Shown in pieces: positions 38,059 to 53,011 of a stretch of 64,000 nt of DNA (position 1 is the first letter of the stretch; every line of letters begins with the position of its first letter). The stretch is from Gerris lacustris (taxonomy: Eukaryota > Arthropoda > Insecta > Hemiptera > Gerridae): positions 57,972,043 to 58,036,042 of the forward strand of contig OX578281.1 in the NCBI GenBank assembly GCA_951217055.1, in the 5' to 3' direction. A program made the position numbers and the translations under genes. The notes beneath the pieces are model-generated. The model made no database searches and was not told the DNA's origin. It worked only from the letters and a program-made list of their open reading frames with translations.

Positions 38059-38384
38059 GAATCGCTTATATCACTTGTTGAAATAAATGAAAAACACTGA
38101 ACTTGTAAAATATAAGTTTATTGTCTATACCACAATTTTAATTTAATACAAATCAGACCGGTTTTAGCGTCTAAAATACTAAAATATAACAGTTTATAAG
38201 AATATAAAACAAATATAAAGTGTGATGGCTTACCTTCAGTGACATATTTCTAGACCATTAGTCTGTATTGACCGGTTGAAACTGGTCTGATTTGTATTAA
38301 ATTAAAATTGTGGTATAGACAATAAACTTATATTTTACAAGTACAGGGTTTTTCATTTATTTCAACAAGTGATATAAACGATTC
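38059..38384. mobile_element. Foldback/MITE with ~105-bp inverted arms
   Basis: Arm 38059-38165 (starts GAATCGCTTATATCACTTG) is nearly the reverse complement of arm 38279-38384 (ends CAAGTGATATAAACGATTC), with only a few mismatches. The spacer is about 113 bp. No protein is encoded. I found no clear target duplication, so the superfamily is unknown. Confidence 0.85.
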
Positions 38385-39242
38385 TTTGTAACTTTTTTCC
38401 TAATAATGTAATTATAATATTACATGGGAAACATTTAGTTTTCCAGATATTGATAAAAATCTAAACGACATGTAAATAAACTCTTGTTGATAATTTTTTT
38501 TAAAAAAAAAATTTTAACAGTAAATTTAAATAAATGAAACTAGATGATATGGAATTAAAATTTAGTTCCACATTGTATAATATACATCATATGATGTAGT
38601 TTTGGTCGAATTTGTCGGATTTTTCCCCTTTTGAATTCCACTTTATACTTAATGTAAAATCTCCAAATTACGTAAGAAGAAATATTAAGAAGATTGCATC
38701 CTTCGAAGATTTTCGTGTTCAATTAAGACTTGAAGAACAAATAAGAGAGATATAACTAATAAATAATCAATAAGTAATAATAGTTTTAGCACGAAAAACA
38801 AATTAATATATTAAAATAATAAAATATAAGTTGAAAAATATTTAAATACATCAAGAGATAAAACAAGTCATGAGAACAAGGACGATTCGAAATACAAGTC
38901 AAAACAAGAATATAAGTTGAAATATATAAATTAATATATATTACAACATTCAATATATTTTTAAATTTTCTCAGTGCTTATATACTAGGTCACTTATAAA
39001 GAATGCAGGTATATATATGTCGTATAAACAAAAGCAAATAACAATTATTCAACTAATTAAATTATATAAATAGATCTAAATGTAGACATTTAATAATTAA
39101 TTGCATTATTTACTAATGACCTTGTGCTATTAATATATAATGTTCACTTAATGTATATTATTATTATACAATGAAAATATATTTGACATTAATATTTGGA
39201 ATTGTAATACCATGTGTATAGTGTATATGTATATTATCAATT
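38385..39242. other. AT-rich non-coding sequence
   Basis: I see no gene or repeat boundary. Confidence 0.5.
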
Positions 39243-39396
<154 letters not shown>

Positions 39397-39641
39397 CAAT
39401 TTTTATACACGCTAAATTTCATCTCTCACTTTTCATTTGGCATTTTCAGACTGGGAACACACTTTTTTTGGCCACATTATTCACTAAAGTTAAAAATTTT
39501 AACAAAAACTTAGTAATTCTAATTTACGCATAACTAAAAAAATAAAATTTTTCCCAATACATAATAAGTTAAATAAAATCGACTTTTATAAAAAAACAAA
39601 ATAAAATCAATACATAGTGAATAATATTCAAAATAAATCTG

Positions 39642-40430
<789 letters not shown>

Positions 40431-40905
40431 TTCACCTCTCACCTCCTCGAACCTTCATTAACCACTTCTAATCTCCTCTAACCACTTCTAACCACCACGA
40501 ACCTTCATTAAGCACTTCTTACCTTTGATAACCAGTTCTAACCTCTTCTAACCACCTTGCACCTCCAATAAGCACTTCTAACCTTCGATAACCAGTTCTA
40601 ACCACCTTGCACCTCCATTAAGCACTTCTAACCTTCGATAACCAGTTCTAACCTCTTCTAACCATCTTGCACCTCCATTAAGCACTTCTAACCTTCGATA
40701 ACCAGTTCTAACCTCTTCTAACCACCTTGCACCTCCATTAAGCACTTCTAACCTTCGATAACCAGTTCTAACCACCTTGCACCTCCATTAAGCACTTCTA
40801 ACCTTCGATAACCAGTTCTAACCTCTTCTAACCATCTTGCACCTCCATTATGCACTTCTAACCTCCTCTTACCTCCTTGTACCACCGTTAACCACTTCTA
40901 ACCTG
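40431..40905. repeat. Composite minisatellite built from TAACCACTTCTAACC-like subunits
   Basis: A basic ~15-bp subunit (AACCACTTCTAACCTC and variants) is organised into larger units of about 45 and 60 bp. The larger units contain CACCTCCATTAAGCACTTCT, AACCTTCGATAACCAG and TTCTAACC. The central part is the most homogeneous and the edges are degenerate. The minus frame at 40578-40775 (repeating VRTGYRRLEVLNGGARWLEE) is a product of a period divisible by three, not a gene. Confidence 0.88.
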
Positions 40906-41916
40906 TAATTAATATTGTATATCTATATAATATTGTACATATATATACATTTATATATCTATATATTATATCTATTGAAACACATTATAGCACATGGACT
41001 TGCTGATAAGTCGTTTGAAGTTTGACAAGTTGATCGACTAATATAAAATATGATAATTTAATAGATTCATTCTTTTTGTTATTTTTTCGTATTTTATTAT
41101 CAGATAGATAAGCGTGGGAGAAATAAATAAAAAGGGATATATAAATAAATAATGTCCTGTTATCTTCAAAATAAATGAAAATTCTTTATCTCCTCTTTGT
41201 TTAAAAAGAAAAATCCTTCTAATTGATCTTACTGCTACTCTTTAATATTAATTAAAGAAAAAGGTATTAATTAAAATAAACAATTATAATCCTTGAAGGA
41301 CTAGACAGAAGGAATTTATTTCCTTTTCATCTTACGTCAATGTTTTACTTTTAATTTTCTTGACAGCTCAGTTGAAATGACGCTCATTTCTTCTGTCAAA
41401 GTTATTAGCGTCTGTCTGTCATTTCAATTTCATTTCTGTCCAGATCTAAACAGCAGATTCTTCTTTTGACCTTATAATTGCTGAGAAAATCATATTCCAT
41501 TTTAAGTTTATTTTAAATAATTACTAAAAATAAATTATAGAAAAAATCAATAAGTTATTAAACTTGCTATAACTCTTTTTTACTAAGGATATTTAAATAA
41601 ATATTTTAACGAACTAAACTAAATTATTCGGTGTTCATGAAATATTATATACCATAATTATTTACCTTAAAATAATGAAAAATAGTTCTTTTCTATAGCA
41701 TAATCAATTCACCTTACCTGAAATAAAAAAAAAAAAAAACAATGTTAGATAAAATCACATCAAGAAATTAACTTATTACAAAACAATATGTCTATTCAGA
41801 TTTTCAGATTATTTAATATTGTTTACTTATTAATTAATTAATGCCGAATGGGGTAAAGGTCCGCAAATCATAATTTTGGTAAAATGGTGCCCCAAAAATC
41901 TTGAGAAATGTTTGGA
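40906..41916. other. AT-rich non-coding sequence
   Basis: I see no gene or element boundary. Confidence 0.5.
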
Positions 41917-41938
41917 GAGAAAGAGAGAGAGAGAGAAA

Positions 41939-41978
<40 letters not shown>

Positions 41979-42067
41979 GGATAGAGAGAGAGAGAAGGAT
42001 AGAGAGAGAGAGAGAGAGGGATAGAGAGAGAGAGAGAGGAGAGAAAGAGAGGGATAGAGAGAGAGAA

Positions 42068-42100
<33 letters not shown>

Positions 42101-42160
42101 GGATAGAGAGAGAGAGAGAGGGATAGAGAGAGAGAGAGGGATAGAGAGAGAGAGAGGGAT

Positions 42161-42197
<37 letters not shown>

Positions 42198-42210
42198 AGG
42201 AGAGAGAGGT
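41917..42210. repeat. Imperfect (GA)n microsatellite, ~290 bp
   Basis: A purine-only tract on the plus strand made of GA repeats with regular GGGATAGAGAGAG and GGAGAG interruptions. The SLSLS-rich minus frame 41830-42225 and the ER-rich plus frame 41876-42106 are its translations. Pure purine strands of this length can adopt triplex DNA. Confidence 0.95.
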
Positions 42211-42807
42211 GGGGGGGGGGACCACGAATGGAATTACAAATTTATTTTAAAGAATAAATATTATTCTTAAAAAATATTTATTAACTTATATAATATTTAT
42301 TACTTAAATAATATTTATTTTATAATAAATATTATTTTTTTATAATTTAAAAACCAATATATTTCTATTATATTCTTCCTTGTTCATCGTTATTTATATT
42401 TTTGCCTCATCTTCTAATAAATTTTAAATTAATTCAAGGATACAAATAAATAAATGTAAAGAAAAAAATCTTATAGAATAAATGTTTCATGATTTCTAAA
42501 CAAGTTAAAGCATAACTTGTGCGGATAAACTTTGTAATATATTCATTTTAATAATATTGTTGCAACACTAGAGAGGATCCTGTAGAGAAACTAATGATCC
42601 TGTAGCATCCTTCAATTACTCCGGGTACTTACGCAAAAATCTTATATTATATTCAAGGCCGTTTTATTTATTATTTTATAATGCCAAACAACACTAAGAG
42701 AATAAAATAAATCAATTACTTAGTCATAAGGATGCTATTCAATCAGGAATTACTTCATGTTGTGAAAACAAGAATGATACGAGAAACTTCAGCGTAATTA
42801 AATTACA

Positions 42808-42840
<33 letters not shown>

Positions 42841-42963
42841 TGTTTTATTAATCATTTTATGAAAAAATCGATTAATGATGTGCAGAGGAAGAACTTGATT
42901 AGGAATATATATGATGACGCTTTTGCTCCAAGATATTTTATTCTACATATACACGGCTTTCAA
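42211..42963. other. AT-rich non-coding sequence with a T25 run
   Basis: An uninterrupted run of about 25 T residues lies at 42809-42834. No gene is supported. Confidence 0.5.
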
Positions 42964-43115
42964 CCACTAGTGGTCATCTTCAGAAGCACTAGTGGTCATC
43001 TTCAGAAACACTAGTGGTCATCTTCAGAAGCACTAGTGGTCATCTTCAGAAACACTAGTGGTCATCTTCAGAAGCACTAGTGGTCATCTTCAGAAACACT
43101 AGTGGTCATCTTAAG
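42964..43115 (-). repeat. 21-bp tandem array of hammerhead-like CTGAAGA units
   Basis: On the minus strand the unit is CTGAAGATGACCACTAGTG plus YTT, present about seven times, with CTT and TTT versions alternating to give a 42-bp period. The last unit on that strand (left edge) continues GGTTGAAAGCC. CTGAAGA, a short stem ACCA-CTAG-TGGT and GAAA occur in the order of a hammerhead ribozyme core. I could not complete stem III and a cleavage site, so ribozyme activity is not claimed. Confidence 0.85.
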
Positions 43116-43612
43116 TGCCAAAGGCACGAAAAGTATAAATTTGAAATAGAAAGAGTTCGTGTTTGATTTTAGAATGATACAGTTGAATAAATCAGCCTTA
43201 TACTCACAGATAAAATTAAACAAAAATATTATATTTTTAAAACATTTCAAAATATCAACATTTATTTAGAAAACCCGTCATAAAACAATTTGATAACAAT
43301 TGTGTTGACTATTGAAAAAAAAAAAAAAAAAATCAAATCTTGATTGGAATTTGATCTTTTGTCAATTTATAAGACAAATAATGCTAGTTCATTTAAAATT
43401 AAATAAATACATTGGTCTCGTGAGAATTTAGTCGAACAATATGTTTAAAAAATACAATTGTAGAGAATGTTTCAAATTTAATAATTAATGTTTATGTTTA
43501 TGGTTGACAATTATTTTTTAACAAAATATTTAACAAATAGTCAAAGGATAAAATGCAAATTTATTAATTTCAATAGCATTATTTTATTAAAATTTTAGTA
43601 TTTTAACAATAT
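43116..43612. other. AT-rich non-coding sequence
   Basis: I see no gene or element boundary. Confidence 0.5.
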
Positions 43613-43755
43613 TTTAAAATTAACATAATTAAATACTAAATTAAAATTAACATAATTAAATACTAAATTAAAATTAACATAATTTAATACTAAATTAAAA
43701 TTAAAAGAATTTAATAGGTACTAAATTAAAATTAACATAATTTAATATTAACGTA
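43613..43755. repeat. ~27-bp AT-rich tandem repeat
   Basis: AAAATTAACATAATTAAATA followed by CTAAATT recurs about five times, with a GGTA insertion in the fourth unit. Confidence 0.8.
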
Positions 43756-44925
43756 AATTTTAGTATTTTTAAATCGTAAAAATGTCTCCTGTTTATATGA
43801 ATATTGTTATACTTTTTTTTTTTTAATAATTTGAGTTTTTTCTTCAACTAAAAAAATTATTTGGGTGCTATATATTAAAATAGACGGTGAAAAAAAAATG
43901 AAATTATTTGAAGAATGCATAATTTATAAAACATCAACAACAACACCAGGACTTAAAAAAATGTTGATCATTTTCATCGAATGCATTTGGTAATTATAAT
44001 AAACGCAAAATCCACATTTGAATAACATTATCCACTATAATGAATCCAACTAAGCAACGAATCCTTCTTAATTATAAATGCAAATAAAAATCTAAAGAAA
44101 TTTAATGACAAACAAAAAAATTACCTCCGCTTACATCTCATGATTACATCTATCGAAAACAGATATATGAATCACTTTCAGGTTATAATGAACTTGCGCA
44201 TTGCATCTTCACTAAACTAGGAAAGAAATACACGAGCTAAGCTATTTGAATTACAATGATGTGATTAGAAAGAAGAATAATGCAAATATTCGTGGCTTTG
44301 ACGTGACTAAAGCCTCGTCGTAAAGACTCGGAATAATATAAAGTAAAATCGTTTTAACTATTCACTGTGTAAATGCACAGCATTGTAAAACAAAGTTTGC
44401 TCTCGATAAACTGCATAATGAAATGTTTATCTTGACCAGACATCGAGTAATAATTGTTTTCTAGATGTAAGCCAAGGTTGACCTGCTCGAGTACCAGCAA
44501 TTATGATAAGTAGCTTGGCTCATCATTACAATTTAAGTCACCTAGAGAATGGAAGGAATTTACGTCGCATGCAGAGTTGGATTGCGTCGCACGCAGAGTA
44601 TAATTTAACTAGCTCTTTCCAACTCTGTGTACGAATGAACGATCGGTACAAAGAACGACACATAATTTTCATATGCAATGCATATTTCATACCTTATCAA
44701 CCTTCAAGTATTGAATCAGTCGTAAATAAAGTTTACTATTTTCTTTTGAATTTATTAATGTGCCGTCTTCTTTTGATTTGTCTAACGTACATTTATTTTT
44801 TATGACTGTGATAAAGAATAGTTTAAATATTTTCAATAACAAGATAAAACTATTAAAATTGATTTTAAAAATAAGTCAATTCAATGCATCTGTAGCAAAA
44901 TTTAATAGGAACTTAAATACAAGTA
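43756..44925. other. Non-coding sequence with an unrecognised 100-codon frame
   Basis: The plus frame 44503-44805 begins MISSLAHHYNLSHLENGRNL and shows no recognisable domain; its hydrophobic C-terminus matches AT-rich codons. TCGCATGCAGAGT and TCGCACGCAGAGT occur 30 bp apart inside it. I do not call a gene. Confidence 0.35.
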
Positions 44926-45630
44926 CAGTAGAACCTCGATAAGAAGTTTCTCAAGGGGATTAGGGAAACAGTCTTGTTATCAAGGTGCTCTTTTTGTTGA
45001 GGGTCGTGTTATCAAGGTTATTTTGGCTATCAGTCGTGTTATAGAGGTTAATGGAATGTTGGGAGAGAGGTTGGGCGGGGTTTTCAAGTCTAGACTTGTT
45101 CAAGGTCGACCCATTCCCGTATAGAGTCGCGATATAGAGGTTGACTTCTCAAAACGACTTGTTATAGAGGTTCTGAGTTACGTTGTGAATTGGAATAAAT
45201 CCGTGTTATCGAGGATGCTTGGATAATAATAGTCGCGTTATAGAGGTTAATTTAAAATTGTGTTGTGGCAATCTTAAGGGGATTTGAAAATTACACTTGT
45301 AATTGATGTTTTCGTGTTATAGAGGTTAATGGAATGTTGGGAGCGGGGTGGGGTGGGGTTTTCAAGTCTAGACTTGTTCAAGGTCGACCCATTCCTGTAT
45401 TGTATAGTCGCGATATAGAGGTTGACTTCTCAAAACGACTTGTAATAGAGGTTCTGAGTTACGTTGTGAATTGGAAAAAATCCGTGTTATTGAGGTTGCT
45501 TGGATAATAATAGTCGCGTTATAGAGGTTAAATTAAAAAAGTGTTATGGCAATCTTAAGGGGATTTGAAAATTACACTTGTAATTGAGGTTTTCGTGTTA
45601 TTGAGGGTCGTGTAAGCGAGGTTCTACTTT
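44926..45630. mobile_element. Pogo/Tc1-mariner-like MITE with internal tandem duplication
   Basis: The left end CAGTAGAACCTCG and the right end CGAGGTTCTACT are inverted, and TA lies next to each, as for the Tc1/mariner-pogo group. The interior has two tandem ~280-bp units (about 45035-45312 and 45313-45593). Both contain GGGTTTTCAAGTCTAGACTT and CAAGGTCGACCCATTCC. A short motif, GTTATAGAGGTT with variants, recurs about a dozen times in one direction and resembles the terminal sequence. No transposase is encoded. Confidence 0.85.
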
Positions 45631-48239
<2,609 letters not shown>

Positions 48240-48702
48240 TTTATTACTTCCTGTGTAGTCATAATTCACATTTCTTTTGTATAATTCGAAATAACTCATC
48301 AAAAGTATATATATTTTTTTAAATTTTGAACTCATTTAGTCCTAAAAAAAAAAAATCACATTTGAGTATATAAAAGTGGTAATAGGCTTTGTCTTAATAG
48401 GTTATGAGTTATGAGGAAGAATTAATTTCAGATGACAATATTAAAAGGGGTGTTTCTACGGGTCATTTGGAGCAAAACAAATTCATACAAGCTATAGTTC
48501 AATTCTAAACGGTATAGAACAAAATTATTAGACCAATTATTTAATTTTAAATAGAGTATGTTTTGAATTGTATATTATGTTAATTATTAATAAGATATAA
48601 ATGTTAATTTAGTAATTATACTGTAACAGGTGCCATAACAACACTGCAGTTTAAAAGTTAAAACATTTTATTAAATAAATGGCTACTTATTTATATGATA
48701 TA
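48240..48702. other. AT-rich non-coding sequence
   Basis: I see no gene or element boundary. Confidence 0.5.
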
Positions 48703-49266
48703 ATAGTACATTATGCGTCTAGTGCGGAAAGTATAATTTTGCATACGAGTGTGGAATTTGCAACCGAACGACAGCGAGGGTAGTAAAACCACACGAGCAA
48801 AGAAAAATGCAGTTTTCGCACGAGTCGCGTACCGTACTTTATCTACGATTGTGGATATTAATAATAAATAAAAAAAATTAATAAACTTCCTGTATGTAAG
48901 TTCGTATTTCTCTTTTGATAAAGATGACTTTAATTCATTAGTTGTATTTTGTGCCAAATTAATTATTTCGAGAGGCGTATTATTCTCCTCATTTTCGTCT
49001 TAATCACTTAAATCACTCATTGTTTTTCACTAAAAACTCGATATAAACAGTTACTTTAATTAAACAATCTGCAAATTAGTTTTGTTAAATGTAGACAAAC
49101 TTGCTAATCGTGCGTTAAGGTGAGGAATTCTTCTGTTTTTCCACACTAGGGCGGAAATAAAGAATAATTATGAACGCGCATGCGCAATGAATAAGTTACG
49201 AAAAGGATCACTTTCTACGCATCTAAACAGAGATCTAATGTTTATATTTCGTATCAATCGTAGATA
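48703..49266 (-). mobile_element. Family A element, copy A7
   Basis: On the minus strand it runs from TATCTACGATTG (49266) to TAATGTAC-like TACTAT (48703) and is 564 bp. All parts are present. The coding remnant starts at ATG 49020-49018 but meets TAA at codon 7; downstream it stays in frame through KEKYELTYRKF. The minus frame 48691-48957 (88 codons) is this remnant read on through the junction and foldback. The internal hairpin is weaker than in A2 and A4. Confidence 0.9.
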
Positions 49267-50110
49267 AAATGTATTTAAAATCATATTCTTTCTATACCTT
49301 CGGATAGCAATAATAAATAAAAGTTTAATTCGTTAAACTAATATTTTATTGATAAAATAGAAAGGATGATAAAATATCGTTTGGGTTATAACCGAATCTT
49401 AATAACTATCTCCTTATTATTTTTTTTTTTTTAAATTTATGTTTTTTCTTTTAATAACTACGTTCTATCAGCTTCCGTTTGTAAAAGGAAAAAAGACAAA
49501 TTAGTAGAGATAAATCTCGATTAGAAAGATCGTAGACAAAGCTACATATAAAGGTTTTGTAGAGGCCAATGATAAATCTATCCATTATAAGCCCTAGAGG
49601 GGCTCACCCAACTCTTCCAAAGTTTAATTAATGGTATCAAATTCAACTAAACCTTAAACCTTACTATTCAATTGGCTTCCGTTTCAACCTTGTTTTCCCA
49701 ACTTCTTTTTCATTATACATATGTATATTATGATCTGTATCGAATCTACAATTGAAATGAATCGATTAGAATCGTGCTACCTCGAGTATAACTATTATTA
49801 TTATACAACTGTAGTTATAGTAAACAAATAGAGACTCCACCAGAATTATATCAATAAAATAAATAATTTTCCGGTATCGGACAAAATATATAACTGTCTC
49901 AAAAGTAACAGACTAAAATCTATCTAATATATTTAATTTTCCCCCGAATAAAGCCAGGTCGCCTGGTCTCGAGGTCCCTATGTTCGCTTACCTCTCTAAT
50001 AGCACTAAAGAGGTAGGTCAAATAGAGAGGTGGTGGAACCAACTACCTCCTATTCCCCTCGTTTATTTCCCTCCCCGCATTCTCTCCATAATAATAACTA
50101 TATAAATATA
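49267..50110. other. Non-coding sequence with a G+C-richer patch
   Basis: About 49945-50085 is richer in G+C and contains CCAGGTCGCCTGG and repeated TACCTC/GAGGTA motifs. It is not recognised. Confidence 0.4.
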
Positions 50111-50559
50111 GTTTTAGCGATCTTTAACACTTCATAGCGGTGTCGCTGTTAGATTTACTAAAAAAAAATATTTCAAAAAGTTGTTTGTCTCATTGAATAG
50201 ACGAAGTTTGATTTTGTTCTCGACCTAAAAGTCCAATTTTAAATTTGAAGATTACGTTTACGCGAACGTTGCGCGTGAACGCTTGGGTGGATGACGTGGC
50301 TCAACGGACTAGTCCTGGGCATTGGTAAAATGAACATGTCCACCAAATGTAATCAAAATCGGTCTACTTTTACTCAAGTTATCGTCACACGTTTCAGGGA
50401 ACGCGGCCACACAGACCGACAGACAGACGCGAGACCAAAAATGTTCCCTGATGTCTGAAACATATTTCTGTCTTGGAATTTTTAAAGTCGGAGACATAAA
50501 ACTTTTTTGTCCTCAAAAGTTAACACAATGCTTCCGTTACCTTCGATAAGCTCGGAAGC
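50111..50559 (+). mobile_element. Family B element, copy B6 (subfamily 1, 5'-truncated)
   Basis: It matches B1 in the opposite orientation: CTTCATAGCGGTGTCGCTG, TTGTCTCATTGAATAGACGA, GCGTGAACGCTTGG, AGACCGACAGACAGACGC and the terminal GCTTCCG...CTCGGAAGC hairpin. The AGACTGCC end is missing. The minus frame 50309-50497 reads the conserved tract and is not a gene. Confidence 0.85.
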
Positions 50560-51482
50560 AAAATTGAAATAATTTATTATTAGTTAAATTAGCAATATGA
50601 TTTTTGATTAAAGAAAACCATTTCTAACTGTTTTAATAAATCAATTCGATTAATAACCGCATCGAGATATCATAGTTTTAAATTATAAATAAAAGTCGAA
50701 AGAGTTATCGGGGTTAGATTTTTGTCTCTTGTTATTGCGTTAACCGAAAAAAATCTATAAATGTGTGACCGTTATATCCGGTAATCAATGATTATTTTGA
50801 TTCGGGTCTTTATTTTTAACGATCGATGATATTATCGATTATTCGTAATTTATTTTTACAACGATTCCAAACATCAGAGAAATAAAATAAAGTATTACTT
50901 ATCGGTAAATTAGAAAGTTTTATTTTTTCCTCAAAATATAGACAGAACGAGGTTAACGTACCATAAAAACTAATTAGTGATAGGTTGGCAAGCTACAATA
51001 CTCGACTCTCTACCCCCCACTCTAATTCTCATCAGTCGAGCTGATAAGCCGATAAGGAACTTGGCGGGGACTCGAACCGGCTACATTAATAATTCAAAGA
51101 CCGTAACTGTGCTCGGAGACTCGCAATCATCATGGAAAATACCCCGTCCTATTGAAAATTTGCATCCAAGTCGGGTCAAGTCCCGGCATCGAAGCACCGC
51201 TAAGGCTTAACTAGCAGTTTGTCACAACTATTTCTACACTAAAATCAATTTTCAAACTTACGTAACTTCCAAATACATCGTAAATTCATCTGAATATTCA
51301 AATATTATGATTATATACGTCTAATTAATGCAGTCGTACCCTTTAACTAATTATTATTATAACTATATGGGTATCGATTGAAAAATAAATCAAATTTGAG
51401 GATCAGTCGAAAGTAATTTTTTTTTAGATTTATCGAAGTTACGGAAAAGTGTTCAAATTCAATTATTATTATTTTACAAGTT
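50560..51482. other. Non-coding sequence with a G+C-rich patch and a B-box-like motif
   Basis: The patch at about 50977-51210 is open on the plus strand (77 codons, unrecognised). On the minus strand at about 51068-51078 it contains GGTTCGAGTCC, an exact match to the Pol III B-box consensus. I could not assemble a tRNA around it, so a SINE-like remnant is possible. Confidence 0.35.
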
Positions 51483-51790
51483 TTTATTTAACTTGCAATG
51501 TATGCATACATGTATGTATGTATGTATGTATGTTCGGGTCAAATCTTGCAACTGAATTTTAAAGCGGTTATCCTCAACCGATTAAATTGAAATTTTGCAT
51601 ATACGTTTAGTTTGGATGACAATGTATAGTTAGCTAAGTGAAGTCATTCTAAATTCAATATGGCGGGCAGTTCAAGATGGTAGACTAATAATTTTGTAAG
51701 CACGTCCATGATATTGGGTATCAAATGAAAGGGTTTGCTGAGAAGAATACGAATAAAAGCTTGTTTTTTAAAAATTTCTTTTTATAATCA
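51483..51790 (+). repeat. (TATG)n-associated dispersed repeat
   Basis: A TATG microsatellite (about 51508-51532) is followed by TTCGGGTCAAATCTTGC, AATTGAAATTTTGCATATAC, TTTGGATGACAAT and TTGGGTATCAAATGAAAGG. I recognise the last string and this layout from dispersed non-coding repeats of invertebrate genomes, from memory. Only one copy lies in the window, so its boundaries are unknown. Confidence 0.5.
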
Positions 51791-52917
51791 ACTTATTTCA
51801 GGAATTAATCGAGACATATAATCTTAAAATAAACAATTTGGTGAGTTTTACTCATTGCAACATTAATATTTTAAGAGATTAATATTTTAAGAGATTTACT
51901 TTTTCAATTGATAATTAATTGGAGACATGAGATTTACTTAAATTGTCGTTATATATTCTATGTAATTTTTACTATTTAAATTTATAAACTGTGCTAAAAT
52001 GTATAAACTAACAAAGTTAAAATGATAGCTAACCAAGGAATTTATATTAAGTAAATTGAAATAAACAAAACTGGCTTCAGGTCAAATTTCGATCATTCAA
52101 ATTAGGCATGATTTTAAAAAAATATTTAAAAAAAAAATATATATATATAATCTTCAAGTTAGCCAGCTTTTAAATAATGACTTAAGTAGAGCCAAAATAT
52201 CGCAAAGTTGAACCTTTCAATACCTTAATACGAGCCGATCCAACCACTCAAGAAATGAAAAAACTGTAAGTAACGTTTTTTGTAACAGATTTTATTTGGA
52301 GAATAATTTTCATTTCATGACAGGATCAAAGTTTGAGAGCAAGTTGAGGTTTATAGGTTAATAGCCACGATCATGAAAGTTTTATAGATTACTATCTAGG
52401 TTTATTGACAAGTTCATGGGTTAATAGCCAAGTTAATGATAAAATGTGGTCAAAAAACAAATCTGTATCAAATCCATGTCATCAAAACTAAATAAAGTTT
52501 AATATTAGAGATTTATTATCTAATCAAAAAAAAGGAAAATCGAATTTTACAGGACTAAAATTGAGAAAAATTAAAGACAGAGACTGAAAAAATGTAATTT
52601 ACAAAAACAAGTCCTACAAACTAGATTTCTTAAGCGAAATTGACGCTTTTCCACTTATAAATCTAATGTAAAGAACATTAAAGGTTTCATGTTACTGAAA
52701 TTTAAATCAAGGATTAGACGATCTTATCGAATTTTCACTAAAGAAAAATTCGCAAAGCAAAAACAAAGTGTTCTATGTCACTAAAAATACCGATAACCAT
52801 AAAATAAAAAAATTCCATTTATCTAATCCATTAGATTATAATATTATTAAGTATACTTAATATTTATATATTCCGTTCTTTTGGCAGATTATTTTTGTAT
52901 ACATTTTATTAAATAAT

Positions 52918-52920
<3 letters not shown>
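51791..52920. other. AT-rich non-coding sequence
   Basis: A local repetition of AGGTTTATAGGTTAATAGCC-like units occurs at about 52345-52440. No gene is supported. Confidence 0.45.

Positions 52921-53007
<87 letters not shown>
52921..53007. repeat. (AT)n microsatellite
   Basis: An AT tract of about 87 bp. Confidence 0.97.

Positions 53008-53011
<4 letters not shown>

Noticed and set aside
44503..44805. 100-codon plus frame as a membrane protein
   Set aside because: The hydrophobic C-terminal residues come from T-rich codons, and there is no N-terminal signal or recognisable domain.
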